From NCBI RefSeq assembly GCF_965200585.1, contig NZ_OZ241361.1: a stretch of 64,000 bases of DNA; one strand, written 5' to 3'. Position numbers and translations under genes: made by a program. Every line of letters begins with the position of its first letter. The stretch's first letter is position 1. Shown piece by piece: positions 1 to 9,034 of the stretch. The stretch comes from Bacterioplanoides sp965200585 (lineage in GTDB: Bacteria > Pseudomonadota > Gammaproteobacteria > Pseudomonadales > Oceanobacteraceae). A model generated the notes under the pieces. It worked only from the letters and a program-made list of their open reading frames with translations. It had not been told where the DNA came from and did no database searches.

Positions 1-1061
1 CCAGACAGGAAGTGGTAAGCAGCCTGTTCTTTGCTCAGGATAGAAACAGGAGGCAGAACACCGGTCATATCACAGGTCAGGAAGATAACCGCTTTTGGCT
101 CGCCACCTTTGTTTTCTGGTACACGCTTCTCAACGTGCTCCAGTGGGTATGCACAACGGCCGTTTTCAGTCAGGCTGGTGTCGGCGTAGTCTGCAGTACG
201 GTTTTCATCACCGATTACTACGTTTTCTACGATAGCGCCGAACTTAATCGCGTCCCAAATGATTGGCTCGTTTTTCTTCGACAGATCGATGGTTTTGGCG
301 TAGCAGCCACCTTCGATGTTGAATACCGTGCCTTTGCCCCAACCGTGCTCGTCGTCACCAATCAGGTAACGGCTTGGGTCAGCAGACAGAGTGGTTTTAC
401 CGGTGCCAGACAGGCCGAAGAACAGACAAGTGTCGCCGTCTTCACCGACGTTGGCAGAACAGTGCATTGGCAGCACGTCTTTTTCTGGCAGCAGGAAGTT
501 CTGTACCGAGAACATGGCTTTTTTCATTTCGCCCGCGTAACGCATGCCAGCCAGCAGTACTTTGCGTTGTGCGAAGTTGATGATCACACAACCGTCAGAG
601 TTAGTGCCGTCACGCTCAGGTACACATTCGAAACCTGCGCAGTTAAGGATCTGCCACTCCTCTTTATCAGCCGGGTTGAAGCTTTCAGGGCGGATAAACA
701 GGTTGCGACCGAACAGGTTTTGCCAAGCCGTTTGAGTAGTCATTTTAACCGGCAGGTAATGTGCCGGATCAGAACCTACGTGAACCTGAGATACGAAGCT
801 GTCGTGTTGCGCCAGATACTCTTCAACACGCTCCCACAGAGCATCAAATTTGTCGGCATCGAACGGGCGGTTGATGTTGCCCCAATCGATTGCGTCTTTG
901 CTGCTTGGCTCTTCAACAATGAAACGGTCCATTGGAGAACGACCAGTACGCTTACCAGTGGTCACAACCAGTGCGCCAGTGTCTTGCAGGCGGCCTTCGC
1001 CACGTTGCAGTGCGTGTTCTACCAGTTGAGCTGAAGATAAGTTGGTATAAACAGTGGTCAT
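1..1061 (-). CDS. pckA: Phosphoenolpyruvate carboxykinase (ATP), 5' part; gene runs off the left edge
   Basis: Converts oxaloacetate and ATP to PEP, CO2 and ADP, the first committed step of gluconeogenesis in the cytoplasm. The visible 353 codons start at ATG 1059-1061 (MTTVYTNLSSAQLVEHAL). They include the substrate-binding motif GKRTGRSP near residue 37, the kinase-1a P-loop GLSGTGKTT at about residues 216-224 and the acidic metal site DDEHGWG shortly after, all typical of the ATP-type enzyme. The family is about 530 residues, so roughly the last third lies outside the window. Codon use is strongly biased, as in maeB and glnA here, which suggests high expression. It follows hslO in the same direction after 284 bp, with a hairpin between them, so it probably has its own promoter. 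Confidence 0.96.
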   Translation of the reverse strand, partial: MTTVYTNLSSAQLVEHALQRGEGRLQDTGALVVTTGKRTGRSPMDRFIVEEPSSKDAIDWGNINRPFDADKFDALWERVEEYLAQHDSFVSQVHVGSDPAHYLPVKMTTQTAWQNLFGRNLFIRPESFNPADKEEWQILNCAGFECVPERDGTNSDGCVIINFAQRKVLLAGMRYAGEMKKAMFSVQNFLLPEKDVLPMHCSANVGEDGDTCLFFGLSGTGKTTLSADPSRYLIGDDEHGWGKGTVFNIEGGCYAKTIDLSKKNEPIIWDAIKFGAIVENVVIGDENRTADYADTSLTENGRCAYPLEHVEKRVPENKGGEPKAVIFLTCDMTGVLPPVSILSKEQAAYHFLS

Positions 1062-1300
1062 ATCGGTGCCCTGAGGGTCCTCTCATGTGGTCTGTACGGC
1101 TTGTGGCCATATCAAAGCGTCTGTACCGTCCCTGCCCGGATGGGGGTAAAACACAACAGGAACGAATCCAAAATTTTAGGGGCGCGATTATGGCAGAAAA
1201 TCGTGCAAACGATAACCCTTGTCTTTTAGCGTCCGCCCAGCTGTCCCGAATTGTGACCCGTTATTCATCAGAAAAACGGGGAAAATCAATCACTATAAAT

Positions 1301-1325
1301 ATGGCGAATATTCATTATTCGCCAT
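1301..1325 (-). terminator. Hairpin downstream of hslO
   Basis: A perfect inverted repeat with 10-bp arms (1301-1310 and 1316-1325) and a 5-nt loop begins 20 bp after the hslO stop. On the minus strand it is followed by an AT-rich stretch rather than a clean U-run. It is read as a weak terminator or mRNA-end hairpin separating hslO from pckA. Confidence 0.55.
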
Positions 1326-1345
1326 TCAGGGCAACGTAGCTAGAT

Positions 1346-2206
1346 TCAGTGCGGGTTACGTTGTGGAAACAACTCATCCACCTGGGCACGATCAAAACTG
1401 TAATGCTGCTGGCAGAACTCGCAATTCACTTCAATCTTACTGCTTTCCTGCAGCATGTTATCCAGCTCATCGTAGCCCAATTGCATCAGCGCAGTCGCCA
1501 GGCGTGGCTTGGAGCAGGTGCAGAAAAACTTCAACTCAGACGGCTCATACACCCGGATCTCTTCCTCGTGATACAGGCGATGCAACAGCACGTCATTATT
1601 CAGGTGTAATAACTCGTCCTGTTTTAAGGTGCTGGCCAGGTGGGTTAAGCGATCCCAGGCATCAGCATCGCTGCTTGTAGCCGCTGGCATCTTCTGCAAC
1701 ATAAACCCAGCGGCATTTTCACCATCACATTCGAGCCAAAAGCGTGACGGTAACTGCTCAGACTGCTCGAAGTATTCTTCCATGGCTTTGGCAATATTGC
1801 CGCCGTCGATGGCAGTAATTCCCTGATAGCGCTGGCCGTCTTCCGGTTCAATGGTGATCACCATCTGACCGTTATCAAAGCTCAGCTCTTCTGCCGCAAC
1901 GGTATCGTCATAACGGGCAATCGCGCGCAACTCACCTTTGTCACTGCTTTCTGCCTGCAACAAGGACACATTACCCGGTAAGCGCACCTGTAAGGTCAAA
2001 CGTCCGGCAAACTTCAGATTGGCACTTAACAGCGCCGTGGCTGCCATCAGTTCACCCAGCTCAGTAGCAATCATCGGCGGATACTGGTGACGCTTCATCA
2101 CGTCCCGGAAGCTGGCATTCAAATGCGCGACTTCGCCTCGAATATCGGTGTTATCAAAGCTGAAACGTTGCAGGGTATCGGCGCTGTTTTTGGAGCTAGA
2201 CGACAT
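1346..2206 (-). CDS. hslO: Hsp33 redox-regulated chaperone
   Basis: A cytoplasmic holdase activated by oxidative stress. It has 286 residues, close to the usual 290. The C-terminal redox switch is intact: a CxC at C229/C231 and a CxxC at C262/C265 bind zinc when reduced and form disulfides on activation. The N-terminal part has the family's GELMAATALLS helix and the long beta-sheet substrate domain. The start lies 2 bp after the hslR stop, and its Shine-Dalgarno (AGGA) lies inside the hslR 3' end, so the two genes are translationally adjacent. The order pck-hslO-hslR-yrfG-nudE matches the enteric chromosome. Confidence 0.96.
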   Translation of the reverse strand: MSSSSKNSADTLQRFSFDNTDIRGEVAHLNASFRDVMKRHQYPPMIATELGELMAATALLSANLKFAGRLTLQVRLPGNVSLLQAESSDKGELRAIARYDDTVAAEELSFDNGQMVITIEPEDGQRYQGITAIDGGNIAKAMEEYFEQSEQLPSRFWLECDGENAAGFMLQKMPAATSSDADAWDRLTHLASTLKQDELLHLNNDVLLHRLYHEEEIRVYEPSELKFFCTCSKPRLATALMQLGYDELDNMLQESSKIEVNCEFCQQHYSFDRAQVDELFPQRNPH

Positions 2207-2208
2207 AA

Positions 2209-2610
2209 TTAATAATCCTGATCTTGCTGGTCTCTGAAACGCTGCATATCGCGGCGTTCTTTTTTGTTCGGTTTATGGTCGGGGATTAACATCGATGATT
2301 TCATCACCCGGCGACGTTCGGCTTCGTCCATACGCTTTTTAATACTGGCGGCAGTTTCTTCATATAGCTTCTGTGCTTCCGGTGCACCACGGCGTTGATC
2401 GGAGATGGCTTTCACTTCAACAATTTTTTCATCAAAGCCCTGGCGCAGGGTAATCATGGCACCCAGATCCACGGTTTTGCTGACTTTGCAGCGCTGACCA
2501 TCGTAATGAACTTTGCCACCTTCAATCGCGCCTTTGGCAATGGCACGAGTTTTATAAAAACGGGCGGCCCACAGCCATTTATCCAGCCGGACTTTTTCAG
2601 CATTCGCCAT
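2209..2610 (-). CDS. hslR: Hsp15, S4-domain ribosome-rescue protein
   Basis: Binds stalled 50S subunits carrying nascent chain-tRNA after abortive translation. The 133-residue protein opens with an S4 RNA-binding domain (VRLDKWLWAARFYKTRAIA, residues 7-25, then GGKVHYDGQR), followed by a basic tail rich in Lys and Arg (KKERRDMQRF). Length and domain order match enteric Hsp15. It is paired with hslO directly downstream, as in E. coli, where both are heat-shock genes. No clear heat-shock promoter was identified in the 101-bp interval upstream. Confidence 0.93.
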   Translation of the reverse strand: MANAEKVRLDKWLWAARFYKTRAIAKGAIEGGKVHYDGQRCKVSKTVDLGAMITLRQGFDEKIVEVKAISDQRRGAPEAQKLYEETAASIKKRMDEAERRRVMKSSMLIPDHKPNKKERRDMQRFRDQQDQDY

Positions 2611-2711
2611 ACAAAGAATTCTTCAGATTGGTATTCAGAAAAGAGCGGCAGTTTACCATATTTCGGCTGTTGCCGTGCGCCAGACACTGCAACAGCTATA
2701 TTCAGCGAACG

Positions 2712-3368
2712 TTATAAATCCAACTCATCAAAATGATGCACACCGGGAAATTCACTGTTGGTGTTCGGTGCTTTCTGGCTATCCGGATGGTAAATAGTTA
2801 ATAGCCAACGAATTCCCCAGGTTTCTGCCGATTTTAAAACCGCCTGACTGTCGTCCACCAGCAAGGTGCGTTCTTTATTAAAAGGTTCATCGTCTGATAA
2901 GTGATCCCAGAACGCCTGGCTTTCTTTTGGCTCCTGATAATCGTGAGAAGAAATTACCCGATCCACCAGCTGATCCAGTTGGGTGTGCTCCATTTTAAGA
3001 TCGACACTATCACGATGAGCATTGGTGACGATCACGGTACGTTTGCCCATGTCTTTCAGCGTTTTCAGAAAGTCTTTCACATGTGGGCGAAAGCCAATTT
3101 TATGCTGCACATCACGCTTGAGTTCAGCGATGGGCAAGCCAGTGAGTTCACTCCAGTGATCAAGGCAATACCAATTCAGCGTGCCTCTTAAGCCAACAAA
3201 GCTTTTATTCAACTCGGCGAAGGCAGCATCTTCACTGAGCGCATGGTGCTCAGCATAGGCCTTGGGCAGGTGATCCAGCCAGAAGTAGTTATCGAAGTGC
3301 AGATCCAGCAAGGTGCCGTCCATATCCAGCAGTACGGTATCAATTTGTTGCCAATCGGGAAGGCTCAT
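2712..3368 (-). CDS. yrfG: HAD-family GMP/IMP nucleotidase
   Basis: A HAD hydrolase of 218 residues. Motif I is DMDGTLLDL (nucleophile Asp and acid/base Asp near residues 15-17), motif II is IVTNAHR, and the acidic motif is LLVDDS near residue 170. The family dephosphorylates purine 5'-mononucleotides in the cytoplasm. Its position between hslR and nudE supports the YrfG assignment over other HAD phosphatases. It is divergent from nudE with 44 bp between start codons. Confidence 0.88.
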   Translation of the reverse strand: MSLPDWQQIDTVLLDMDGTLLDLHFDNYFWLDHLPKAYAEHHALSEDAAFAELNKSFVGLRGTLNWYCLDHWSELTGLPIAELKRDVQHKIGFRPHVKDFLKTLKDMGKRTVIVTNAHRDSVDLKMEHTQLDQLVDRVISSHDYQEPKESQAFWDHLSDDEPFNKERTLLVDDSQAVLKSAETWGIRWLLTIYHPDSQKAPNTNSEFPGVHHFDELDL

Positions 3369-3412
3369 AGGGTTATACTCATTCTCACACTCAGGATGGT
3401 TACAGGTCAGGT

Positions 3413-3976
3413 ATGCATAAAAAACCCGAAATTCTGCATCGCTCTATGGTGGCACAAAGCCGCTTATTTCGCATTGAATCGCTGGATTTACGCTTCAGTA
3501 ACGGTGTTGAACGGACTTATGAACGCCTGGTTCCGGGAGGCTCAGGTGCCGTAATGATGGTCGCTCTGTTAGACGATGACACCGTGGCGCTGATTCGCGA
3601 GTACGGTGGTGGTGTCGAAGACTACACCTTAACCCTGCCCAAAGGTGCGGTGGATCTGGGTGAAACCCTGCGTGATGCCTGTAATCGCGAGCTACAGGAA
3701 GAAATCGGTTTTGCTGCCAACGAATTTATTCACCTGAAAAAACTGAGTTTGTCGCCCAGTTATATGAGTGGTGGTATTGATGTGGTGCTGGTGCGTGATT
3801 TGTACCCGTCACAACTGGAAGGTGATGAGCCTGAGCCATTGGAGCTGGTGGAATGGAAACTCAGTGAACTGCATGAGCTGTATGGCCGCGATGATTGCAC
3901 CGAAGGCCGCGCGGTTGCGGCACTGGCGCTGGCGCAGGAATATCTGGCCGGGCGCTTTCAGGGGCGGGTGTTATAA
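3413..3976 (+). CDS. nudE: NudE, ADP-compound Nudix hydrolase
   Basis: Hydrolyses ADP-ribose, NADH, Ap3A and related ADP-X compounds. It has 187 residues. The complete Nudix box (G x5 E x7 REU xEExGU) spans residues 78-100, with REL followed by EE as the metal ligands. A leading extension before the fold (MHKKPEILHRSMVAQSRLF) is typical of NudE. The start is preceded by an AGGT-type ribosome site. The stop is 4 bp from the stop of the converging hybrid kinase gene. Confidence 0.93.
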   Translation: MHKKPEILHRSMVAQSRLFRIESLDLRFSNGVERTYERLVPGGSGAVMMVALLDDDTVALIREYGGGVEDYTLTLPKGAVDLGETLRDACNRELQEEIGFAANEFIHLKKLSLSPSYMSGGIDVVLVRDLYPSQLEGDEPEPLELVEWKLSELHELYGRDDCTEGRAVAALALAQEYLAGRFQGRVL

Positions 3977-3980
3977 CCCG

Positions 3981-6467
3981 CTAGCCACGATTTAATAAAC
4001 CGGCAATGGCGTTACTCAGCAACTCCAGTTTAATCGGCTTGCTGACAAAGCCGTTCATACCCGCTTTCAGACAACGGTCTTTATCTTCCATCATGGCGTT
4101 AGCGGTTAGCGCCAGAATCGGCACCTGATTTTTCGGGTAGGATAAATCACGAATCCGTTCGGTAGCGGCAATGCCGTCCAGCACCGGCATATTCACATCC
4201 ATCAGAATCAGATCATAATCCTGCTGCAGAATGGCGGTCACCGCCTGCTCTCCGTTCTCAACCACATCGCAGCTAATATGCAGGCGCTGCAGCATTTTAA
4301 CGGCAATACGCTGGTTTACATGATTGTCTTCTGCCAGCAGCACCTTGGCACCACGCGGTGGTGCTTCGACCTCAGGCGTATCCTGATTGCGTTGTTCACC
4401 GTCGGATGAAGCCGCTACAGCCGCTGCCTTTGTTGCCATCGGTAAATTCAGCGTCAGGCAAAAACGGCTACCGGTTCCCAGGCCAGATTCCACCTGAATA
4501 TCCCCCCCCATTGCCTGCGCCAGATGACGACTGATGGTTAGTCCTAAACCCGTCCCGCCATATTTGCGGCTGGTACTGGTATCCGCTTGCCTGAAGGCAC
4601 TGAATACCCGATCCAGCTTGTCATCTGAAATACCAATACCGGTGTCGGTTACTGCAATATCCAGCTGATAACGGCCATCACTGATCGCTTTGCCTTCCAG
4701 GCGAATTTCAACATGGCCATTTTCAGTAAACTTCAGCGCGTTATTCACCAGATTGGTAACAATCTGGCGGATACGTTTGGGGTCGCCACGCCAATGGGTT
4801 GGCAGGTCAGCGGCACAAAAATACACCAGCGATAAACCTTTACGCCGCGCCGGTTCATGGAACAGCTGATACAGATCCGACAGCAGCCGGTTCAGATCGA
4901 ACTCGATGCGCTCGATCTCAAGATTGCCGGATTCAATTTTTGATAAGTCGAGGATGTCATTAATAATATCCAGCAACACATGCGACGAGCTGTGAATAAT
5001 ACCCAGATAGTTTTGTTGCTCGGCATCCATATCACTATCCAGCAACAGCTCCGCCGCCCCCAGAATGCCATTCATCGGCGTACGAATTTCATGACTCATA
5101 CTGGCCAGAAAAACCGATTTACTGTGGTTAGCGGTTTCGGCTTCGGTTAATGCTTCTCTGATTTTGCTGTTGGCGCGCTCCAGCGCATCACGATTGGCCA
5201 GAGTTTCGGTAATGTCCTGACCCGCCAGAATCACTTCCAACTCGCCGGTCTTGGCTGACACCACTTTCGTCATATGCCAGCTGATCATAGCTTCTTTGCC
5301 GGTGGAGGATACCAAGGGGCATTCCAGCGCTACATTATTGATGTCGGAAGTAATCAGGTTGCGCCAGATATCCAGCAACCGTTCCGTCTGGCTACGCGGC
5401 AACATATAACGAATGGAAGAGCCGAGCAGCTCCTCTTCGTTACGGTCAACAATATCCTGAGCGTATTGGTTCACCCGCAGAATATTGCCGTGGCGATCAC
5501 ACACGGCCAGCAACAATGGCATGGCATGAAAGTAATCGGCAAACCGCTGCTGTTCATTTTTCAGGTCTTCGGCCATCTGGTTGTGCAATGAGATATCATC
5601 GCCATGCAGCAACAGAATCTTACGCTCAGGGTCACCCCAGGGCTTAGCCCGCATCGACCAGCGCCGCCGCTGGCCCTGTAGATCATTCAGGAAACATTCA
5701 AACTGCTGCACTTGTTGATGCTCAGCGGCCTGCTGTAACAGCTCCAGCACTCTGTTTTTTTCTTCGTCTTCCAGCAACTCATCCAGTCGGTGGCCGTCTC
5801 CCGGACCGAAGGTGTCACGAAACACCGGATTTACATCGCTGATATACCGTCCGGGGCCACATAAAAACGCAATGCCATGAATATGTTCCCAGTCTTTGGG
5901 TTTGGCGGATCCTTTTTTCAGAAAACGCTGACGGGCCGATTGCGACAGGGCCAGCAACACAAACAACAACCCCAGGTTTGCCAGCAGCATCCAGCCCACA
6001 TTTCTGAGCGCGTGTATTTGCATATCCCGCAGAGGTACAGCCAGAACCAGGCTGTATTGATCGTCTACAACGAAGGTTTGCACCAGATAAGGTAAGTCGT
6101 TCAGGCTCAACTGTTCGGCACTGGGTTGCCCTTGCTCATTATCTTGCCCCAGAGCATCCTGTTGCAGCCCGCGTTGCAGCAGAGATACCGGTAACAGTGT
6201 GGTGTTCTCCCAGAGAACACTCAGCCCGGTATCGGTCTTTTCACCATAACGCAGTAACAGTTGATCAACCTGTAAGGCTTCCCGATTCAGCGATAACGGC
6301 GTACCGGCGTTCAGTTGGAACTGTTGGGTGTAATAATTCCCCCAACGCTGCAACCATTGCTGCTTGGCATTCAGATTCTGCTGATAACCGACCAGCCCTG
6401 AGACGACCGTTAAAACGGAGATGGTGCTGATGGTCAGAATCCAGAGCAGTGTATATTTACGGCCCAT
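3981..6467 (-). CDS. Membrane hybrid histidine kinase with PAS domains and receiver
   Basis: A sensor of unknown signal. The start at 6467 is preferred because AGGGA lies 7 nt upstream; a longer frame to 6581 has no ribosome site and runs into lrgB. Predicted order over 828 residues: TM helix at about 8-28, periplasmic loop, second TM at about 180-200, two PAS-like regions, HisKA with phospho-accepting H459 (MSHEIRTPMNG), HATPase with GTGLGLTISRHL, and a C-terminal receiver with phospho-acceptor D757 (LMDVNMPVLDG) and conserved K (SKPI). No HPt domain is present, so a separate phosphotransfer protein is likely needed. It lies 82 bp downstream of lrgB in the same direction and could be cotranscribed. 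It is not LytS-type. The partner regulator is not identifiable here. Confidence 0.9.
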   Translation of the reverse strand: MGRKYTLLWILTISTISVLTVVSGLVGYQQNLNAKQQWLQRWGNYYTQQFQLNAGTPLSLNREALQVDQLLLRYGEKTDTGLSVLWENTTLLPVSLLQRGLQQDALGQDNEQGQPSAEQLSLNDLPYLVQTFVVDDQYSLVLAVPLRDMQIHALRNVGWMLLANLGLLFVLLALSQSARQRFLKKGSAKPKDWEHIHGIAFLCGPGRYISDVNPVFRDTFGPGDGHRLDELLEDEEKNRVLELLQQAAEHQQVQQFECFLNDLQGQRRRWSMRAKPWGDPERKILLLHGDDISLHNQMAEDLKNEQQRFADYFHAMPLLLAVCDRHGNILRVNQYAQDIVDRNEEELLGSSIRYMLPRSQTERLLDIWRNLITSDINNVALECPLVSSTGKEAMISWHMTKVVSAKTGELEVILAGQDITETLANRDALERANSKIREALTEAETANHSKSVFLASMSHEIRTPMNGILGAAELLLDSDMDAEQQNYLGIIHSSSHVLLDIINDILDLSKIESGNLEIERIEFDLNRLLSDLYQLFHEPARRKGLSLVYFCAADLPTHWRGDPKRIRQIVTNLVNNALKFTENGHVEIRLEGKAISDGRYQLDIAVTDTGIGISDDKLDRVFSAFRQADTSTSRKYGGTGLGLTISRHLAQAMGGDIQVESGLGTGSRFCLTLNLPMATKAAAVAASSDGEQRNQDTPEVEAPPRGAKVLLAEDNHVNQRIAVKMLQRLHISCDVVENGEQAVTAILQQDYDLILMDVNMPVLDGIAATERIRDLSYPKNQVPILALTANAMMEDKDRCLKAGMNGFVSKPIKLELLSNAIAGLLNRG

Positions 6468-6549
6468 TAATTTTCCCTGAAGGGCAGAGTGTCCCTTAAC
6501 ACGAGTATCCATTAACAATAGCGTTTGTTGCGGAAAGTATCTACGCCAG

Positions 6550-7239
6550 CTACACCAATAAACCGGGAAGCAACAACGCATGCAACGTTGCGGTTAATGT
6601 CATGGCCATGGCCGAGTAAGCGGCCTGCTCACTGCCCAGCTCTAATGCCCGGGCAGTGCCAATCGCGTGAGCGCACACACCAAGAGTCAGGCCAACCGCC
6701 TGAGGGTCGTCTTGCCGTGTTGCCCGCAGCAGCGTTGGCGCCATCGCCGCTCCCAGAATACCGGTTGCGATCACAAACGCTGATGCCATCGCTGCCAGGC
6801 CCCCCACCTGCTCAGCAATCGCGACCGCCACCGGTGTGGTAATGGACTTGGTGGCAATGGTCTTCGCCAGCAGTTCATCACCAATCCACCATTGGGTCAG
6901 TAATACCGCGCATACCACCGTGGTGCCACTGCCCAACGCAATGGCCAGCGAAATACGTAACCATTGTGACCGCATGGTGTGCAGAAACTGATACAAGGGC
7001 ACCGCCAGCATCACAATGACCGGCCCCAGCATGACATGCAGTAAACTGCCGCCCTGCATATAGGTGTGGTAATCGGTGCCAGTGAGCTGCAACACCAAAA
7101 CCACCAGCACCACACCAGTCAGAATCGGCGGTAAGAACGGATTATTATTGGTCAGCCGATAGGTGTGTTGTCCGATCAGAAATGCCGCGATAGTTAACAT
7201 CGCCCAGAATAGCGGCATGGAGAGCAGTTCGTTGATCAT
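6550..7239 (-). CDS. lrgB: LrgB/CidB-family membrane protein
   Basis: A 229-residue polytopic membrane protein of the LrgB/CidB/YohK family, with six or more hydrophobic segments. Motifs include the SITTPVAVAIAEQVGG region near residues 130-145 and the HAIGTARALE segment near 190, both highly conserved in the family. It acts with LrgA in the inner membrane. Proposed roles are modulation of murein hydrolase export, or pyruvate/small-acid transport; the sequence does not separate these. Its ATG overlaps the lrgA stop by 4 nt, so the two are translationally coupled. Confidence 0.9.
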   Translation of the reverse strand: MINELLSMPLFWAMLTIAAFLIGQHTYRLTNNNPFLPPILTGVVLVVLVLQLTGTDYHTYMQGGSLLHVMLGPVIVMLAVPLYQFLHTMRSQWLRISLAIALGSGTTVVCAVLLTQWWIGDELLAKTIATKSITTPVAVAIAEQVGGLAAMASAFVIATGILGAAMAPTLLRATRQDDPQAVGLTLGVCAHAIGTARALELGSEQAAYSAMAMTLTATLHALLLPGLLV

Positions 7240-7580
7240 GATTTTCGCCCACCTTTTTTACCGGAGGTCATCACCCAACCAGTCACCAGAATGCCGGGGA
7301 TCAGACTCAGGGTCAGAATCACTAATAACGTCAGGCCGTGTTCACTGATAATGGCTTTCTGGGTAATGATGCCGCTACTGACCGGAATCAGAAACAGCGG
7401 TAATAAAGGAGAGAGTGTCTGGCTGATGTGTTTGAGAGAATCAGGCGTTTTACCGCGCAGGACCAGAAACAACAGCAGTAGCAACATGCCAATGATGGCG
7501 GCCGGAACCGGTAAGATAAACTGGCTCTGTAATAAATAACCGGATAATAAAAAAATAAGAAGGAACAAGAGGCCAGGCAT
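7236..7580 (-). CDS. lrgA: LrgA/CidA-family holin-like membrane protein
   Basis: A 114-residue protein with four predicted TM helices and the family signature PVPAAIIGMLLLL near residues 25-37, followed by the LFLIPVSSGI segment. LrgA/CidA proteins are small holin-like inner-membrane proteins that partner with LrgB. An AGGT ribosome site lies 8 nt before the ATG at 7580. It forms a two-gene unit with lrgB. A tRNA-Leu gene lies immediately upstream on the same strand. Confidence 0.9.
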   Translation of the reverse strand: MPGLLFLLIFLLSGYLLQSQFILPVPAAIIGMLLLLLFLVLRGKTPDSLKHISQTLSPLLPLFLIPVSSGIITQKAIISEHGLTLLVILTLSLIPGILVTGWVMTSGKKGGRKS

Positions 7581-7628
7581 ATTGTGTTACCTGAGAGTTC
7601 GCTAACAGCAGGCTGAGCCTGAAAAGAA

Positions 7629-7713
7629 TGGTGCGGAAGGAGAGACTTGAACTCTCACACCTTGCGGCACCAGAACCTAAACCTGGCGTGTCTACCAATT
7701 CCACCACTTCCGC
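7629..7713 (-). tRNA. tRNA-Leu (anticodon UAG)
   Basis: An 85-nt gene including an encoded CCA. The acceptor stem begins GCGGAAG and closes with CTTCCGC before ACCA. The D-loop contains GGTAGACAC, and the anticodon stem CCAGG/TCTGG encloses loop TTTAGGT (anticodon TAG, reading CUA). A long class II variable arm (TGCCGCAAGGTGTG) and the T-arm loop GTTCAAGTC confirm leucine identity. Confidence 0.97.
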
Positions 7714-7892
7714 ATGACAGGGCGCGCATATTATAAAAGCCCGCGCCTCTTGCCAAGCCCCAAATGCAAAAAAGCCTATAAAAAGTGCAGACGATGTGCG
7801 GAAAAAGCATGTGAGCCATCGTCACTCTCTGCTATGTTAGCGCTCATCACATATCACTGACTTATTCCATTTTAACCATCAGGACTCCCTCT

Positions 7893-8915
7893 ATGACGCA
7901 GGAGCGCACTCAGCTGACTGGCCATATCTTACTGGTTTCTGCCGCTGCCGTAATTGTGATTGCCGGGGCCAAAGCCGCCGCCGCCATTCTGATTCCTTTT
8001 TTACTCGCCTTCTTTATTGCGGTTATCAGTGCTCCGCTGATGCGCTGGTTAACACAACACAAAATCCCGGATGCGCTGGCGATTCTGATATTAGTAGGTG
8101 GCTTTGTGTTTGTTGGCAGCATGGTCGCCACCTTAGTTGGCAGCACCTTAAACTCGTTTTATCAGGACATGCCGCTGTACGAGGAAAAACTCGGGGCACT
8201 GGTGACCAATGCCGTTGCCTGGTTACGCAGCATGGGACTGGAAGTCGCCGATAATATTGTCACCGAATACGTCAATCCCGGCGCAGTGATGACCATGGTG
8301 GCGAGTGTCTTTAACGGCCTTGGCGGAGTGTTAGCCAATACCTTCCTGATTCTGTTTACTGTGGTCTTTATCCTGTTAGAAGCCAGCAGCTTCCCGGCCA
8401 AGCTGAAGCGTGCTTTTGGTGAAGAAACCACCGCCTTTGTACAGTTTGAGCGCTTCAACAACTCGGTACAGCAATATCTGGCTATTAAATCACTGGTGAG
8501 CTTAGGCACCGGCTGTACCATTGGCCTGATCCTGTGGGTTATTGGTGTCGATTACGCCCCGCTTTGGGCATTAGTGGCTTTCCTGCTGAATTACATTCCC
8601 AATATTGGTTCTATTATCGCCGCCATCCCAGCCGTGTTAATTGCTCTGATTCAACTGGGTGTGGGCGAGGCGGTATTAGTAGGTATCTCTTACGTGCTGG
8701 TGAACACCATCTTTGGCAATGTGATTGAACCACGCTTAATGGGCCGCTCTCTTGGCTTATCCACCCTGGTGGTATTTATTTCATTGGTGTTCTGGGGCTG
8801 GATTCTGGGGCCGGTGGGCATGTTGTTATCCATTCCGCTCACCATGGTAATGAAAATTGCGCTGGAGAGCCGACCACAATCGCGCTGGATTGCCACCTTG
8901 CTGGATCACGACTGA
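7893..8915 (+). CDS. AI-2E family (PerM/TqsA-type) membrane transporter
   Basis: A 340-residue inner-membrane protein with about eight hydrophobic segments. The late motif LLNYIPNIGSIIAAIPAVL (residues 230-248) and the C-terminal GWILGPVGMLLSIPLTMV are hallmarks of the AI-2E/PerM permease family. Members have been linked to autoinducer-2 export, Na+/H+ exchange and small-molecule efflux, so the substrate is open. It stands alone between the tRNA and the CpxRA-like pair, and the 119-bp gap to the latter suggests separate transcription. Confidence 0.9.
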   Translation: MTQERTQLTGHILLVSAAAVIVIAGAKAAAAILIPFLLAFFIAVISAPLMRWLTQHKIPDALAILILVGGFVFVGSMVATLVGSTLNSFYQDMPLYEEKLGALVTNAVAWLRSMGLEVADNIVTEYVNPGAVMTMVASVFNGLGGVLANTFLILFTVVFILLEASSFPAKLKRAFGEETTAFVQFERFNNSVQQYLAIKSLVSLGTGCTIGLILWVIGVDYAPLWALVAFLLNYIPNIGSIIAAIPAVLIALIQLGVGEAVLVGISYVLVNTIFGNVIEPRLMGRSLGLSTLVVFISLVFWGWILGPVGMLLSIPLTMVMKIALESRPQSRWIATLLDHD

Positions 8916-9034
8916 TTAGCAGCCTGCTAGACACTAATGTCGAGTTATATACACCTGAGTAAGGAAGGGTCAGAAGCGCTGTAATGTAAAGAGAACTAGC
9001 GCTAACCTCCCTGCTTATTGTAAGGAGAACCAAT

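Noticed and set aside
12..1034. Open frame of 340 codons on the plus strand
   Set aside because: Exactly antisense to pckA. Its composition is the mirror of strongly biased pckA codons and it has no ribosome site or recognisable domain.
7450..7707. Minus-strand frame beginning MVELVDTPGLGSG
   Set aside because: This is the translation of the tRNA-Leu gene and its flank, a frequent false call.
8916..8934. Terminator after the AI-2E gene
   Set aside because: Only a 6-bp stem (TAGCAG/CTGCTA) without a T-run.
8960..9030. CpxR box before the cpxR-like gene
   Set aside because: GTAAT/GTAAA fragments occur, but not as two GTAAA half-sites with the accepted spacing.
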